Origin: Thermoplasmata archaeon
GTDB taxonomy: Archaea > Thermoplasmatota > Thermoplasmata > Lutacidiplasmatales > UBA184
Assembly: GCA_027306505.1 (NCBI GenBank)
Contig: DAHUZP010000022.1
Coordinates: forward strand, 1 to 64,000
DNA length: 64,000 bases
Reading direction: 5' to 3'
The stretch's first letter is position 1. Every line of letters begins with the position of its first letter. The translations under genes and the position numbers were made by a program. The notes beneath the pieces were generated by a model. It made no database searches and was not told the DNA's origin. It saw only the letters and a list, made by a program, of their open reading frames with translations. This document shows positions 1-8,078 of this stretch, in pieces.

Positions 1-212
1 GTCTTCCCCCTGCAAGGTGGACCGAACGTCTCCGGCAGCACAACCCTGTAGACGGCCTGGGAGGGAGCGGGGGGGAGCGAGCGGAGGAACGTCCGCGATG
101 ACCGATGAGCCCCCGCGGGATGAGAGGACGGAGGGAGGGAGGGAGAGTTGGCCCAACGGCCGGCCCCTCCTCGCTCCGCGTTCCTTCCCCCCTCCAACCT
201 GGAAAGGTCCCT
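1..212. other. left-edge stretch without a supported gene
   Basis: I see no convincing coding region, RNA gene or hairpin here. The stretch lies downstream of the stop codon of the minus-strand VWA gene and is G/purine-rich on the plus strand. Open frames across it have Arg/Pro/Gly-rich composition typical of chance frames in GC-rich DNA. Confidence 0.4.
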
Positions 213-1490
213 CTAGGGAGGCGAGGTGGACGGTCCTCGTCCCCCCAAGGTTTGAAGGAACGCCTTTCCGACGGCGGTCGCACGGTCGCGTTCGCCGGAG
301 AGGGCGCTGCTCAGGAGCTCGTGGGCCAGCGCCACGCGATGGTACCGGACCCTGGACGGGTGGTAGTAGCGGCCCCCGGTGCCCTGCGAGAAGATCCGGA
401 GGAAGGGAGACCCGTGCGGGGTGACATCGACGATGAGGGGCGGCAGGTCCAGTTCCTGGAAGAAGTGCGGGACGAACTGCAGCTCCCTGCGGACGTTCCC
501 TCCCTGGAGCAGCGGGACGTTCGCAAGGCCCGTGCCGATGACCGCGAAGATGCGGACCACGTCGATGGTGTCCGCGAGCCGGGCAAGGAAGAGCTTGGTC
601 CCTTCCATGATGCCGGAGGAGAACGGGCTCAACCCTCCCCACGGGGCCTCGAGGAACCGGGCCCGGACCGCTTCCAGGTCCGTCGTGAAGTCGCTGGCGA
701 TGACCGCCCGGTTCCCCCGCGAGAGCACGAGGCCCACCTGGTCCCTGCGCTCGTACGCGTCGAGGAGGAGGGAGCGGACGATGCTCTTGATCTGGTCCTG
801 GACCTCTTCGTCGTAGGTGCTCGTGTCCACAACGAGGCACATGTACGAACCCACGCGGGTGTAGCGGACGTTCTCCTGGATGTCCTGCTTGACGATCTCC
901 AGCCGGTCGAGCCGGGAGCTGATCTTGGCGCCCCTCCGTACAGCGGCTCGGATGGTGGGGAGGAGGGCGACGTCCTGGGTTCCGTCGGGGGGAGCCTGGT
1001 GGTAGGCCACGATCCGCCCGCGTCGGCTCTTCGTGATCCGGGTCGTCGCGCGTCCGTGCCGCTTGACGTTCTCCAGGATCTCGCGCTGCCGCTGGTCGGA
1101 GATCTCGTTCAGGATGCGCCGGAGGCGGGGGTCGCGCCCCCCCTCGAGCCCCTTCACGGCGTCAGAGACGGCCTCGCGGATCGGTCCGGGCTGCCGCTGC
1201 TTGAGCAGGAACATGAACCGGTCCGTGTCCAGCTCGACGAAGTCGAGGTCTGCGATGAGGAAGGCGCTCGTGGTCCGCTGGGCGACCTGGTCGAGCTCCC
1301 TCCGGAACGCGCGTTCGAGCCGCTCCAGGGCTTCAGGGGTGGTCTCCGCGACGCGCGGGAAGGGGACGCGGGCGTAGACCGCGTAATGCTCGCGGACCAG
1401 TTCCCACCCATAGTCTCGGGGGAGGTTCTCCCGGAGGTCCTCGACCCCCAGGCCTTCGGCCGGAATCCCGGCTCCCCCTGCGAACGCCAT
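213..1490 (-). CDS. VWA-domain protein, BchD/ChlD C-terminus-like
   Basis: A 425-residue protein whose second half resembles the von Willebrand A domain at the C-terminus of magnesium-chelatase D subunits. The signature is SLLLDAYERRDQVGLV followed by GGLSPFSSGIMEG, matching the family pattern of LLxDAYxRRDxVxLI then GGxTPL. The MIDAS start reads DTSTY instead of DxSxS, so metal binding may be weakened. The N-terminal ~200 residues are charged and helical and I do not recognise them. No AAA+ partner or chelatase gene lies nearby, so it is unlikely to be a true chelatase subunit. A scaffold or ligand-binding role is inference. The start is the ATG at the 5' end of the frame; the next gene upstream is the divergent pilin. 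Confidence 0.72.
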   Translation of the reverse strand: MAFAGGAGIPAEGLGVEDLRENLPRDYGWELVREHYAVYARVPFPRVAETTPEALERLERAFRRELDQVAQRTTSAFLIADLDFVELDTDRFMFLLKQRQPGPIREAVSDAVKGLEGGRDPRLRRILNEISDQRQREILENVKRHGRATTRITKSRRGRIVAYHQAPPDGTQDVALLPTIRAAVRRGAKISSRLDRLEIVKQDIQENVRYTRVGSYMCLVVDTSTYDEEVQDQIKSIVRSLLLDAYERRDQVGLVLSRGNRAVIASDFTTDLEAVRARFLEAPWGGLSPFSSGIMEGTKLFLARLADTIDVVRIFAVIGTGLANVPLLQGGNVRRELQFVPHFFQELDLPPLIVDVTPHGSPFLRIFSQGTGGRYYHPSRVRYHRVALAHELLSSALSGERDRATAVGKAFLQTLGGRGPSTSPP

Positions 1491-1855
1491 GGCGCGTCAA
1501 CCTCTAGGGGGTCGGCGGTATTTGGCCTGGAGCGGTGAGGGGGGGAGGGGGTCCCCCCAGCCCGAGCCGCGACCGCTCAGCACGCGGGCGGGCACCATGC
1601 GGAGGGGGGGGTGGCGAGAGGGAAATTGATGTGCGAAAGGTGGGGCTCGGAGGTCCTTACTCGGGCACGTAAACATGCATCTTTATACGTATGGGCTTCC
1701 CGGTCCATTCATCGTAAAAAGCCAATCGGGGGATGCTCGTCAAGTGTCGATTTGTAATACGACACACGCCGCTGCGGTGGACCCAACGCTATTATAACCC
1801 GGAACGGAACTATCGACCAACTCGAGGGCGTAAGTCCTCAGGGAGAAGCGAAAGC
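1491..1855. other. A/T-rich divergent intergenic region
   Basis: This 365-base gap separates the minus-strand VWA gene from the plus-strand pilin. It is strikingly A/T-richer than its surroundings between about 1620 and 1850. Several TATA-like words are visible: CTTTATACG at 1681, TTGTAATAC near 1752 and ATTATAAC at 1791. A CACGTAAACA word at 1666-1675 recurs at 43136-43145. No RNA gene is recognisable. Confidence 0.5.
1791..1798 (+). promoter_or_regulatory. TATA box of pilin 1
   Basis: ATTATAAC sits about 60 bases before the chosen pilin ATG, predicting a start site near 1820 and a ~36-base leader. The leader contains GGGAGAAG at 1841-1848, a plausible ribosome-binding site 8 bases before the ATG. 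Confidence 0.5.
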
Positions 1856-2479
1856 ATGCAGAGCGAATCTGTGAATCGCCTTAGCCGAAAGAACAAGCGC
1901 GGGGTATCCCCGATCATCGCTACGATCTTGCTCGTGGCGATCACCGTGGTGCTGGCGGCCGTGCTGTATATCCTGGTCACGGGTCTGCTCACGCACACCT
2001 CCACGACCTCGAGCATCGGACTGGCGGCGGGAACTCCGGCGCAGTGCACCAACGGCGTTGCTACGACTCCGGCCACTTTCAACACGTACCCGGTAACCAT
2101 TGCGTCTACGACCTCCACGATCACCACCGCGAACTTCGGGTTGAAGGTCGTGCCCGCGGGGTCAAACACACCCACTGTCCCGGCCGCGTCTACTAGCGCA
2201 ACTCCAGGAACATGCCCAGGTGCCTCGCCGAGCACCGCCGCCGGTTGGGTTGCAGTGCTCCAGAGCGCTAGCGGATCCAATGTGGCTGTGTTCGATTCCG
2301 GCGGAGTATGGAGCACCACAGCCAGTTTGATTACGTGCACCGGAACTTGCCCCACGCTCCCCATCACGATCTCCGGTGGCATGACCATCATCGTGGTGTC
2401 GTCAGCGGCCCAGACGCAGGCGTCTCTCCAGGTCTACGGCCTGGGCGGGGCCTCCATCAGCGGAGCGGAGACGATCTAG
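1856..2479 (+). CDS. archaeal type IV pilin (Pilin_N) 1
   Basis: A secreted 207-residue pilin-like subunit. The N-terminus carries a class III signal peptide: a basic leader ending in NKRG (residues 13-16), cleaved before VSPIIATILLVAITVV. The hydrophobic helix (17-43) serves as membrane anchor and filament core. The remaining ~160 residues are Thr/Ser/Ala/Gly-rich and beta-like, with three cysteines. The frame extends upstream to 1733, but the ATG at 1856 is preferred because it gives a normal 16-residue leader and follows a GGGAGAAG site. The prepilin peptidase that would process it is at 8079. Pilin 2 lies downstream. Whether it forms an adhesive pilus or another surface filament cannot be told; no assembly ATPase is in the window. 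Confidence 0.88.
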   Translation: MQSESVNRLSRKNKRGVSPIIATILLVAITVVLAAVLYILVTGLLTHTSTTSSIGLAAGTPAQCTNGVATTPATFNTYPVTIASTTSTITTANFGLKVVPAGSNTPTVPAASTSATPGTCPGASPSTAAGWVAVLQSASGSNVAVFDSGGVWSTTASLITCTGTCPTLPITISGGMTIIVVSSAAQTQASLQVYGLGGASISGAETI

Positions 2480-2505
2480 GTCTGACGACGAACGAACAAA
2501 CCAGG

Positions 2506-2533
2506 AGCCGGGGGCCCATTCGGGTCCCCGGCT
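2506..2533 (+). terminator. strong hairpin between the two pilin genes
   Basis: A 12-base stem with one G-U pair encloses the 4-base loop ATTC: AGCCGGGGGCCC pairs with GGGTCCCCGGCT. It begins 26 bases after the pilin 1 stop. No T-tract follows, so it may be an RNA-processing or attenuation structure that sets pilin 1 to pilin 2 ratios rather than a terminator. Confidence 0.45.
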
Positions 2534-2591
2534 TCAACCTCTTCCAAACTGAACAACCCCTTCACTCAAGACCTTCTCAGGAAATGGATTC

Positions 2592-3236
2592 ATGGACGCA
2601 AGTCGTTGGCCCGCTGGTTGCCACCTCAGGAAGCACCGGTCAAACAATGCCCTCGTTGAAGGACACGGCGGCCGGGGGGTATCCCCAATCATTGCCACGA
2701 TCCTCCTCGTTGCAATCACCGTGGTGCTCGCGGCGGTTCTCTACATTCTTGTCGTTGGGATCACCTCTACCTCGAAGCCTACAGCGAACGTCGGCCTCGT
2801 CTTCGACAAGCAGCTCACCTGCACGAACTCCGCGGCGACTCCCGCCACTTTCAACGTCTACGAGGTGACGGTAGCCTCAAGCACGCAGACCATCACCACC
2901 GCCGACTTCGGTCTCAAGGTCGTTCCGGCAAGCTCTTCCAACGCCATTGCTCCTGGGACGGGTACGACAACCAACGCGGGGCTCTGCCAGGTCTTCCCGT
3001 CAAGTGGAGCTTGGGTTGCCGTTCTTCAGAACTCCCAAGGAAACGCTCTTGGGTGGTTTGACGGCTCACCTACCAACTCTGGATGGAATGCACTGGGTTC
3101 CAACACCCTGCCCCTCCCCCTCCAGGACATCGCGTCCATCGTGATCATCGGCCAGGGCTCCGTCAATCTTGGCCAGGCCGCCCTCTCGCTCTATGGTCTG
3201 AACGGGGAGAGCGTGTCAGGGGCCTCGTCTCTATAG
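2592..3236 (+). CDS. archaeal type IV pilin (Pilin_N) 2
   Basis: A second pilin of 214 residues, a tandem paralogue of pilin 1. A 29-residue leader ending in GGRG precedes VSPIIATILLVAITVV, which is identical in sequence to the anchor segment of pilin 1. The ectodomains share blocks such as TPATFN, TITTADFGLKVVPAS and WVAVLQ, then diverge. The leader is longer than usual and lacks a clear ribosome-binding site, so the true start is uncertain. It probably shares a transcript with pilin 1, separated by the hairpin at 2506. It would need the same prepilin peptidase. The pair may form a heteropolymer or encode alternative major subunits. Confidence 0.85.
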   Translation: MDASRWPAGCHLRKHRSNNALVEGHGGRGVSPIIATILLVAITVVLAAVLYILVVGITSTSKPTANVGLVFDKQLTCTNSAATPATFNVYEVTVASSTQTITTADFGLKVVPASSSNAIAPGTGTTTNAGLCQVFPSSGAWVAVLQNSQGNALGWFDGSPTNSGWNALGSNTLPLPLQDIASIVIIGQGSVNLGQAALSLYGLNGESVSGASSL

Positions 3237-3427
3237 TACGGTGTCGCCCCGCGCATGATGGGAACAACGAGCTCATGGCCACGGTCGATCTGGATGAATT
3301 GACCGGCCACCCCGTGGGTCGAAGAGCACCCCCATGAAGGGCGCCTCTTCCAGACCCGCCGGTGGTCCTCTCGACATCAAACAGAGCGGAGTCGCGGTTC
3401 CGTAAGGGCGTCCTAGACCGGTTTGGG

Positions 3428-4564
3428 TCAGTTCCCGTCTTCGTCCCGCTCGCCCGCAGGTGCATCTTCAGGATTCACCGGCTTCGGCTTCCCCCGTTGG
3501 ATGGCCCTGCGCTCCCTCAGGTGGTGGATGAGCTTGGGGACGACCGTCGGCAGGACGAGGATGGCCAGGATCGTCGCGGCGAGGTAGTCCCAGGTCTCCG
3601 GGGGCACGTACTGCGGGTTGCCCGACAGCCAGAGCTTGATCGCTCCGAACCAGGGGATCATCCCCCGGGCCACCCCTTCCACCCATGACGTGGCGACGGT
3701 GGCACAGACGATTGCGCATCCCCTCTGATCGTACACCCCCTGCCCGCCGTAGGTGCACACCGACCCGCCCAGGCAGTTGTCGTCGCCCTCCGTGATGAAC
3801 CCCGAGTGTGGCGTGGCCTGACGGGCCAGGCCCGAGAGGTCGATCGAGACGAGGACCGATTGCCAGCCCACGTTGAAGAGGTCGATGGACCCGCTCAGCG
3901 GGGCGTTCGGGTCCGAACTGCTCACGCACCCGTAGTTGCTCCCTCCTCCCCCCGGGGGGACGATCTCGTAGTTCCCGTAGGAGCTGGGGCCGCACTGGAG
4001 CGCAGAGAGCGATGGGGCCGAGAACTCCTGGGCCGTCGCGTTCCAGTTGAGCCAGATGATGGCCCGGTGGATGACGGGCGTGTACGCGGTGTTCCCGTTG
4101 GGGAAGTACAGCAGGACGTCCCCGTACTCGCCGTAGGTCATGTAGCCCGAGGCCAGACCCTGGACGTAGGTCGTGACCTGCGAGGGGACGTTCAGTTTCT
4201 TGACGAGGACCAGGTCGCCCGTGTTCACCAGCCCTAACACGTCGTGGTCGCCGTGCTGCATGCTGCTCGACTCGACAACGACGAGCGGTGGCCAGTTCCC
4301 GGCGTACGCGTAGAGCCCTCCCAGCAGGGCGACGATGGCCACGACCGTGACGACCGGCTCGAACCAGGGGCGGCCGACGAGGTCCCTGATCCTTCCCGGA
4401 TGCGCGAGCGAACGGCGATTCCGCCTCCCGCGCCGGGGAAGCAACTCCTCCTTCGAGGGACGGCCTCGTCGGTGGGTCCGATGGGGCTCCTCGGAGACCA
4501 CGGGGGTCGGCTCGTCGTCGACGGAGCCGGCACCCTCCATTTCCGACACGTGCACCGGACCCAA
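3428..4564 (-). CDS. type I signal peptidase, archaeal SEC11-like
   Basis: A membrane serine protease (S26B type) that removes signal peptides from exported proteins. After a ~65-residue basic, disordered N-terminus comes TM1 (about 69-88), then ESSSM with the catalytic serine at 101 before Met. VIHRAI supplies the catalytic His166, and TEGDDN (259-263) supplies the aspartate(s), giving the Ser-His-Asp arrangement of archaeal and eukaryotic enzymes. A second TM lies at about 325-345, followed by a charged tail. A Ser/Gly-rich insert of ~70 residues separates His from Asp. The frame opens at 4564, but a TATA box at 4571-4577 predicts transcription from about 4545, favouring Met9 at 4540 (370 residues, nearly leaderless). 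It is convergent with pilin 2. Confidence 0.88.
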   Translation of the reverse strand: MGPVHVSEMEGAGSVDDEPTPVVSEEPHRTHRRGRPSKEELLPRRGRRNRRSLAHPGRIRDLVGRPWFEPVVTVVAIVALLGGLYAYAGNWPPLVVVESSSMQHGDHDVLGLVNTGDLVLVKKLNVPSQVTTYVQGLASGYMTYGEYGDVLLYFPNGNTAYTPVIHRAIIWLNWNATAQEFSAPSLSALQCGPSSYGNYEIVPPGGGGSNYGCVSSSDPNAPLSGSIDLFNVGWQSVLVSIDLSGLARQATPHSGFITEGDDNCLGGSVCTYGGQGVYDQRGCAIVCATVATSWVEGVARGMIPWFGAIKLWLSGNPQYVPPETWDYLAATILAILVLPTVVPKLIHHLRERRAIQRGKPKPVNPEDAPAGERDEDGN

Positions 4565-4570
4565 GCGTGG

Positions 4571-4577
4571 TTTATAG
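4571..4577 (-). promoter_or_regulatory. TATA box of the signal peptidase gene
   Basis: CTATAAA on the minus strand lies in the 27-base gap after the upstream membrane-protein gene. Its spacing supports initiation of translation at the second Met codon (4540). Confidence 0.5.
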
Positions 4578-4591
4578 CGAGTATCGCGGAC

Positions 4592-5365
4592 CTACGCCCT
4601 CGCGGCCTTCCGGTCCCTGTCCAACCGGAGGAGGATCGCCACCCTCACCGCGAGGAAGCTCACGATGAAGAACGGCACCAGCACGATGTCCGAGGGGATG
4701 CCGTGGATGCTCGCGGGCCAGGAGATGACGCCGAGGTTGCCCAGGCTCTCCACGGTCCAGAAGACCGCGAAGGTGAAGAGCAGGCTGGTCGCGACCCACT
4801 TGAGCGGCGGGACCTTCATCCGGCGGATGCGCTCGTGGAGCGCGATCCCGGCAGAGACGAGGATGACCCCTCCGATGACGGCGCCGACGACCGCCTCCCA
4901 GGCGCTCCCGCCCAGGACGAGCCCGAGGAGCACCACGACGGCCTCCAGGGTCTCGATGGCGCCCACGGAGAAGGCGGTCGCGAAGAGGGCCCTCGGTCCG
5001 AGGCCCTCGTCGTGATGGACGGGGCCGCCGGCGGCAATCCCCCGCTTCTTGCGGTCCTCCTTGAGGTAGGTCTTGAAGGTGGACCGGAGCAGGAAGTAGG
5101 CGAAGAACCACAGGACCCCGGCGCCCGCGAGGAGGGTGTAGGTGAGGTACCCGCGGTTCGCGACCTGGGTCAAGCCGTATCCGACGACCAGGGCGATCCC
5201 TCCGACGACCCCCACGCCGGCGACGGCTCCCGCGAGACCGGGGCGCATGTTCTTCGCCCCCGCACCCAGGGCGTAGACGATGGCGACGACCTCGGTGAGC
5301 TCGAGGACGGTGATCAGCACCGCCGCCAGGAGCGCCGCGGCCGCTGTCCCGGTGAACAGGACCAT
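4592..5365 (-). CDS. FTR1-like membrane protein (COG4280 type)
   Basis: A 257-residue integral membrane protein with about seven hydrophobic segments. Two similar halves each carry an acidic motif in a membrane helix: LELTE (about 21-25) and IETLE (about 137-141). These resemble the RExxE motifs of FTR1 iron permeases and fit the COG4280 group of predicted membrane proteins. Metal or cation transport is therefore plausible but unproven. A His/Asp/Glu patch (VHHDEG) lies in the central loop. The gene precedes the signal peptidase by 27 bases and is divergent from the small membrane protein at 5480. Confidence 0.65.
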   Translation of the reverse strand: MVLFTGTAAAALLAAVLITVLELTEVVAIVYALGAGAKNMRPGLAGAVAGVGVVGGIALVVGYGLTQVANRGYLTYTLLAGAGVLWFFAYFLLRSTFKTYLKEDRKKRGIAAGGPVHHDEGLGPRALFATAFSVGAIETLEAVVVLLGLVLGGSAWEAVVGAVIGGVILVSAGIALHERIRRMKVPPLKWVATSLLFTFAVFWTVESLGNLGVISWPASIHGIPSDIVLVPFFIVSFLAVRVAILLRLDRDRKAARA

Positions 5366-5479
5366 GCGGAGGGGCGACGGTCTGACTCAGATACCCCTTT
5401 GCATCGAGAGTGCCGCCCGGGACGCCTCCATCGGTAGGGGTCTTACGTCCCGAGGGCTCGGGCGAGGTCGTCCGAGGAG

Positions 5480-5917
5480 ATGGTCGCACCCACGAATCCC
5501 CCGACGGGTCCGGGGAACTACCCGGTAAGCGTGGACACGTTCTCCTTCCTCGTCCTCCTGCTGATCCTGGGGCTCTTCGTCGCGATGTACCTCGCGCTGC
5601 GCGCGAACACACGCTCCCGCCGCGCGCTCGAAGGGTTCCGCGAGGCGATCTTCGTGGACGCCACGTTCCTCACGTTCTCCGTCGTGCTCGTGGCCTACCT
5701 GGCCTGGAAGTTCCCCGTCGGGAATCACGTCGCCTACGCGCTCGCCCAGACGGTCCTGGGCGGCCTCTGGCTCACCTTCGCCATCCCGGTCGTGACCGTG
5801 GGGTCCTCCGTGCACTCGAAGACCCGGGGCCAGGTCGCCTGGATGTTGCCGTCCATGCTCTTCGCGGCCGGCCTCTTCGTCGTGCTCTACTGGTACATCT
5901 TCAACTTCGCGAGCTGA
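5480..5917 (+). CDS. small four-helix membrane protein, unknown
   Basis: A 145-residue protein with four predicted membrane helices (about 22-41, 57-75, 82-106 and 122-142) and a short Pro-rich N-terminus. Basic residues after helix 1 (RANTRSRRALEGFR) suggest a cytoplasmic loop. I do not recognise a family. It stands alone between a divergent membrane protein and a convergent translation cluster. The ATG is preceded by GAGGAG with little spacing, so the exact start is uncertain. Confidence 0.6.
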   Translation: MVAPTNPPTGPGNYPVSVDTFSFLVLLLILGLFVAMYLALRANTRSRRALEGFREAIFVDATFLTFSVVLVAYLAWKFPVGNHVAYALAQTVLGGLWLTFAIPVVTVGSSVHSKTRGQVAWMLPSMLFAAGLFVVLYWYIFNFAS

Positions 5918-5948
5918 CCGGAGGGGCCGAGGGGCCCTGGGGCGGGGA

Positions 5949-6134
5949 TCAGTCCCGCTCGTCCGGCGGGAGAAGGTTCGGGATCCCGTCCTCGATGGGG
6001 AACGTGGTCGCGCACCGCTTGCAGGTGAGGGTCCCTTCCAGGACCTCCTTGGGGTCGCGCTTCTTGACGTCCAGCTTCAGCTCCCCCTTGCACATCGGGC
6101 AGCACAGGACCTCCATCAGGTCGTCGCGCACGTT
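5949..6134 (-). CDS. Trm112-like zinc-ribbon protein
   Basis: A 61-residue protein with two CxxC pairs (CPMC and CKRC) and the ending IEDGIPNLLPP, characteristic of the Trm112/UPF0434 family. In archaea and eukaryotes these proteins activate methyltransferases that act on tRNA, rRNA and release factor. I chose the GTG at 6134 over the ATG at 6116. It lies 10 bases after a GGAGG site, and the family normally begins with a short RxxLMxxLCCP segment. It follows aIF2-gamma in the same direction, so it probably belongs to the translation operon. Confidence 0.85.
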   Translation of the reverse strand, partial: NVRDDLMEVLCCPMCKGELKLDVKKRDPKEVLEGTLTCKRCATTFPIEDGIPNLLPPDERD

Positions 6135-6172
6135 GCTCGAACCTCCGTCGTCCTCTCCGAACGGGGACCTTC

Positions 6173-7396
6173 CTACTGCACGATGCCGTAGCCGATGAGC
6201 CGCCAGGCGTTGAGCCTGCGGGAGATGGCGACCCGGCTCCCGGGGAAGAACGTGACAGGCCTCGTGAGGGAGATCTCGACGTCGTCCCCCCGGGCGCTCG
6301 TGACCTTTCCCGGGGCGATCGTCGTCCCCATGGTGAGGGTGAGCACTTCGCTGGTCTTGATCTTCTCGACCTTGAGCTCCCTTTGGCTCCCGACCACCCG
6401 CTCGAGCAGGTTCGCGTGGAGCCGCACCTTCGTCGTGACCGGAGGAAGGCTTCCCGGCTTTCCCACCAGGCGGCCGGTGAGGGCATCGCCCTTGGTCATC
6501 GACGGGTCGAGCATCGTCCCGATCGCCGCGAGGCCTCCCGGGTGGAGCTCCTGGAGGTCGTGGCCTCCCGACACGAGGGACGTGACCTTCGTGAGGATCT
6601 TCTCGGAGGCGACCCCTTCGTGGCTGGTGGGGCCCGGGCGCACCTCGATCTCGTCGCCCACCTTGAGCGTCCCCTGGAGGAGGGAGCCGCCCAGCACCCC
6701 GCCCGTGAGGTCCTTGGGCCTCGTGCCGGGCCGGTTGATGTCGAAGGAGCGGGCCACGTACATCAGGGGCGCCTTGCCCTCGTCCCGGTTCGCGGAAGGG
6801 ATGTGCTCCTGGATTGCCTGGATGAGGACGTCGATGTTGACGTTGTGGTTCGCGCTCACCGGGATGATCGGGGCGTCGGCCATGGAGGTCCCCTGGAGCA
6901 TCGCCCGGATCTCCTTCTGGTTCTCGATGGTCTTCTCGCGCTCCATCAGGTCGATCTTGTTCTGGACGACCACCACGTTCTTCACGCCGATGATCTCGAG
7001 CGCGGTCAGGTGCTCCCGGGTCTGCGGCTGAGGGCACTTCTCGTTCGCCGCGATGAGCAGGAGCGCCCCGTTCATGATGGCCGCTCCCGAGAGCATCGTG
7101 GCCATGAGCGTCTCATGGCCCGGAGCGTCAACGAAGCTCACGGCGCGCAGGAACTTCGCCTCCCCGCCGCACTTCGGGCACTTGGGCTGGTTCGTGAAAG
7201 CTTCCGGCTCCGGGCAGGTCGGGCACTTGTAGAAGGCGGCGTCGGCGTAGCCCAGCTTGATGGAGATGCCGCGTTTGATCTCCTCGGAGTGGCGGTCGGT
7301 CCAGTCCCCCGTGAGCGCGTGGGTGAGGGTGGTCTTCCCGTGGTCCACGTGGCCCACGAGCCCGATGTTGACCTCCGGCTGTCCTGGGACCTTCAT
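6173..7396 (-). CDS. translation initiation factor aIF2 subunit gamma
   Basis: The GTPase subunit of archaeal initiation factor 2, which delivers initiator Met-tRNA to the small ribosomal subunit. The 407-residue length is normal. Visible motifs are G1 GHVDHGKTT (15-23), the switch region with RGISI, a zinc knuckle (CPTC...CPKC, about 58-77), G3 DAPGH, G4 NKID and the two C-terminal beta-barrel domains ending in LIGYGIVQ. It lies 85 bases downstream of S6e, the common archaeal arrangement. CATAAG near 7424 on the minus strand could be its own TATA box. Confidence 0.97.
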   Translation of the reverse strand: MKVPGQPEVNIGLVGHVDHGKTTLTHALTGDWTDRHSEEIKRGISIKLGYADAAFYKCPTCPEPEAFTNQPKCPKCGGEAKFLRAVSFVDAPGHETLMATMLSGAAIMNGALLLIAANEKCPQPQTREHLTALEIIGVKNVVVVQNKIDLMEREKTIENQKEIRAMLQGTSMADAPIIPVSANHNVNIDVLIQAIQEHIPSANRDEGKAPLMYVARSFDINRPGTRPKDLTGGVLGGSLLQGTLKVGDEIEVRPGPTSHEGVASEKILTKVTSLVSGGHDLQELHPGGLAAIGTMLDPSMTKGDALTGRLVGKPGSLPPVTTKVRLHANLLERVVGSQRELKVEKIKTSEVLTLTMGTTIAPGKVTSARGDDVEISLTRPVTFFPGSRVAISRRLNAWRLIGYGIVQ

Positions 7397-7450
7397 CTTG
7401 ACACCCCTCGGAGGAACCTGGGCTTATGATGATGCGGGCCACCCGTGCCT

Positions 7451-7469
7451 CCCGCGCCTGATGCGCGGG
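7451..7469 (-). other. GC hairpin between S6e and aIF2-gamma
   Basis: CCCGCGC and GCGCGGG form a perfect 7-base stem around a 5-base loop in the 85-base gap. It may be a processing or partial termination site; no T-run follows. Confidence 0.3.
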
Positions 7470-7481
7470 CGGCCCGGAACC

Positions 7482-7883
7482 TCAGGCCTCAGCCTTGGGC
7501 TTCTCGGTCTTCTCGGCCAGGAGCTCCTCCAGCTTGGAGGGGCCCCGCGCGGTGACGATGAGGTTGATCTGGGCGGTATCCTCGCTGATGGTGTTGCCCC
7601 GGTAGGTCCGCCGGTCCCGCGTGCCGTGCCGCTCCGGATGGAAACCGAGCCCCGCGCCCACCAGGAGCTTCATCTGGCGTGCCCCGGGAAGGTCGGCGCG
7701 CATCGGGAAGCCGCTCTTGTCGGTCCCCCCGGTGATCTTGAACTGGTAGCCCGGTAGGCCCAGGGGCTCGCCCCCCACGTCCTCGCCGAGCTTGCGCCCG
7801 AGGAGCCCCGCGGCCTGCGGGTCGGCGAGGGTCTTGGCGTAGGCCTTTCCCCCGTCCGATATCGAGAGCTTGAACTCCACCAT
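7482..7883 (-). CDS. 30S ribosomal protein S6e
   Basis: A small-subunit ribosomal protein of 133 residues, normal for archaea. Recognisable family segments include VEFKLSISD at the start, GLPGYQFKITGGTDKSGFPMR in the middle, and RRTYRGNTISEDTAQINL towards the end. The last ~20 residues are a charged tail. It heads the translation cluster S6e, aIF2-gamma, Trm112-like. The 195-base gap to the divergent prepilin peptidase contains CTTTTTTAG near 7936, a possible promoter element. Confidence 0.96.
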   Translation of the reverse strand: MVEFKLSISDGGKAYAKTLADPQAAGLLGRKLGEDVGGEPLGLPGYQFKITGGTDKSGFPMRADLPGARQMKLLVGAGLGFHPERHGTRDRRTYRGNTISEDTAQINLIVTARGPSKLEELLAEKTEKPKAEA

Positions 7884-8078
7884 GCTGCGACGGTCCTCTG
7901 CGTTGAGCGCGGCGCGGCCACTCGCCAGGTCTAAAAAAGCCTACGTAGAGGCGACGGGCGACCGTGACCCCCCTCCGCGGGCCCAGGTCAACGGCTTCAA
8001 GGGGGGCCGGCTCTCGCCCCAGGGACAGGAAGGTAGGGGTTTGTCGATGCCGCGGAAGCCCAGAGCGCTACGCGGGGG

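Noticed and set aside
105-1538. Long plus-strand open frame of 477 codons
   Set aside because: It is antisense to the VWA gene. Its composition is Arg/Glu/Gly/Asp/Pro-rich with no family pattern, typical of shadow frames in GC-rich DNA.
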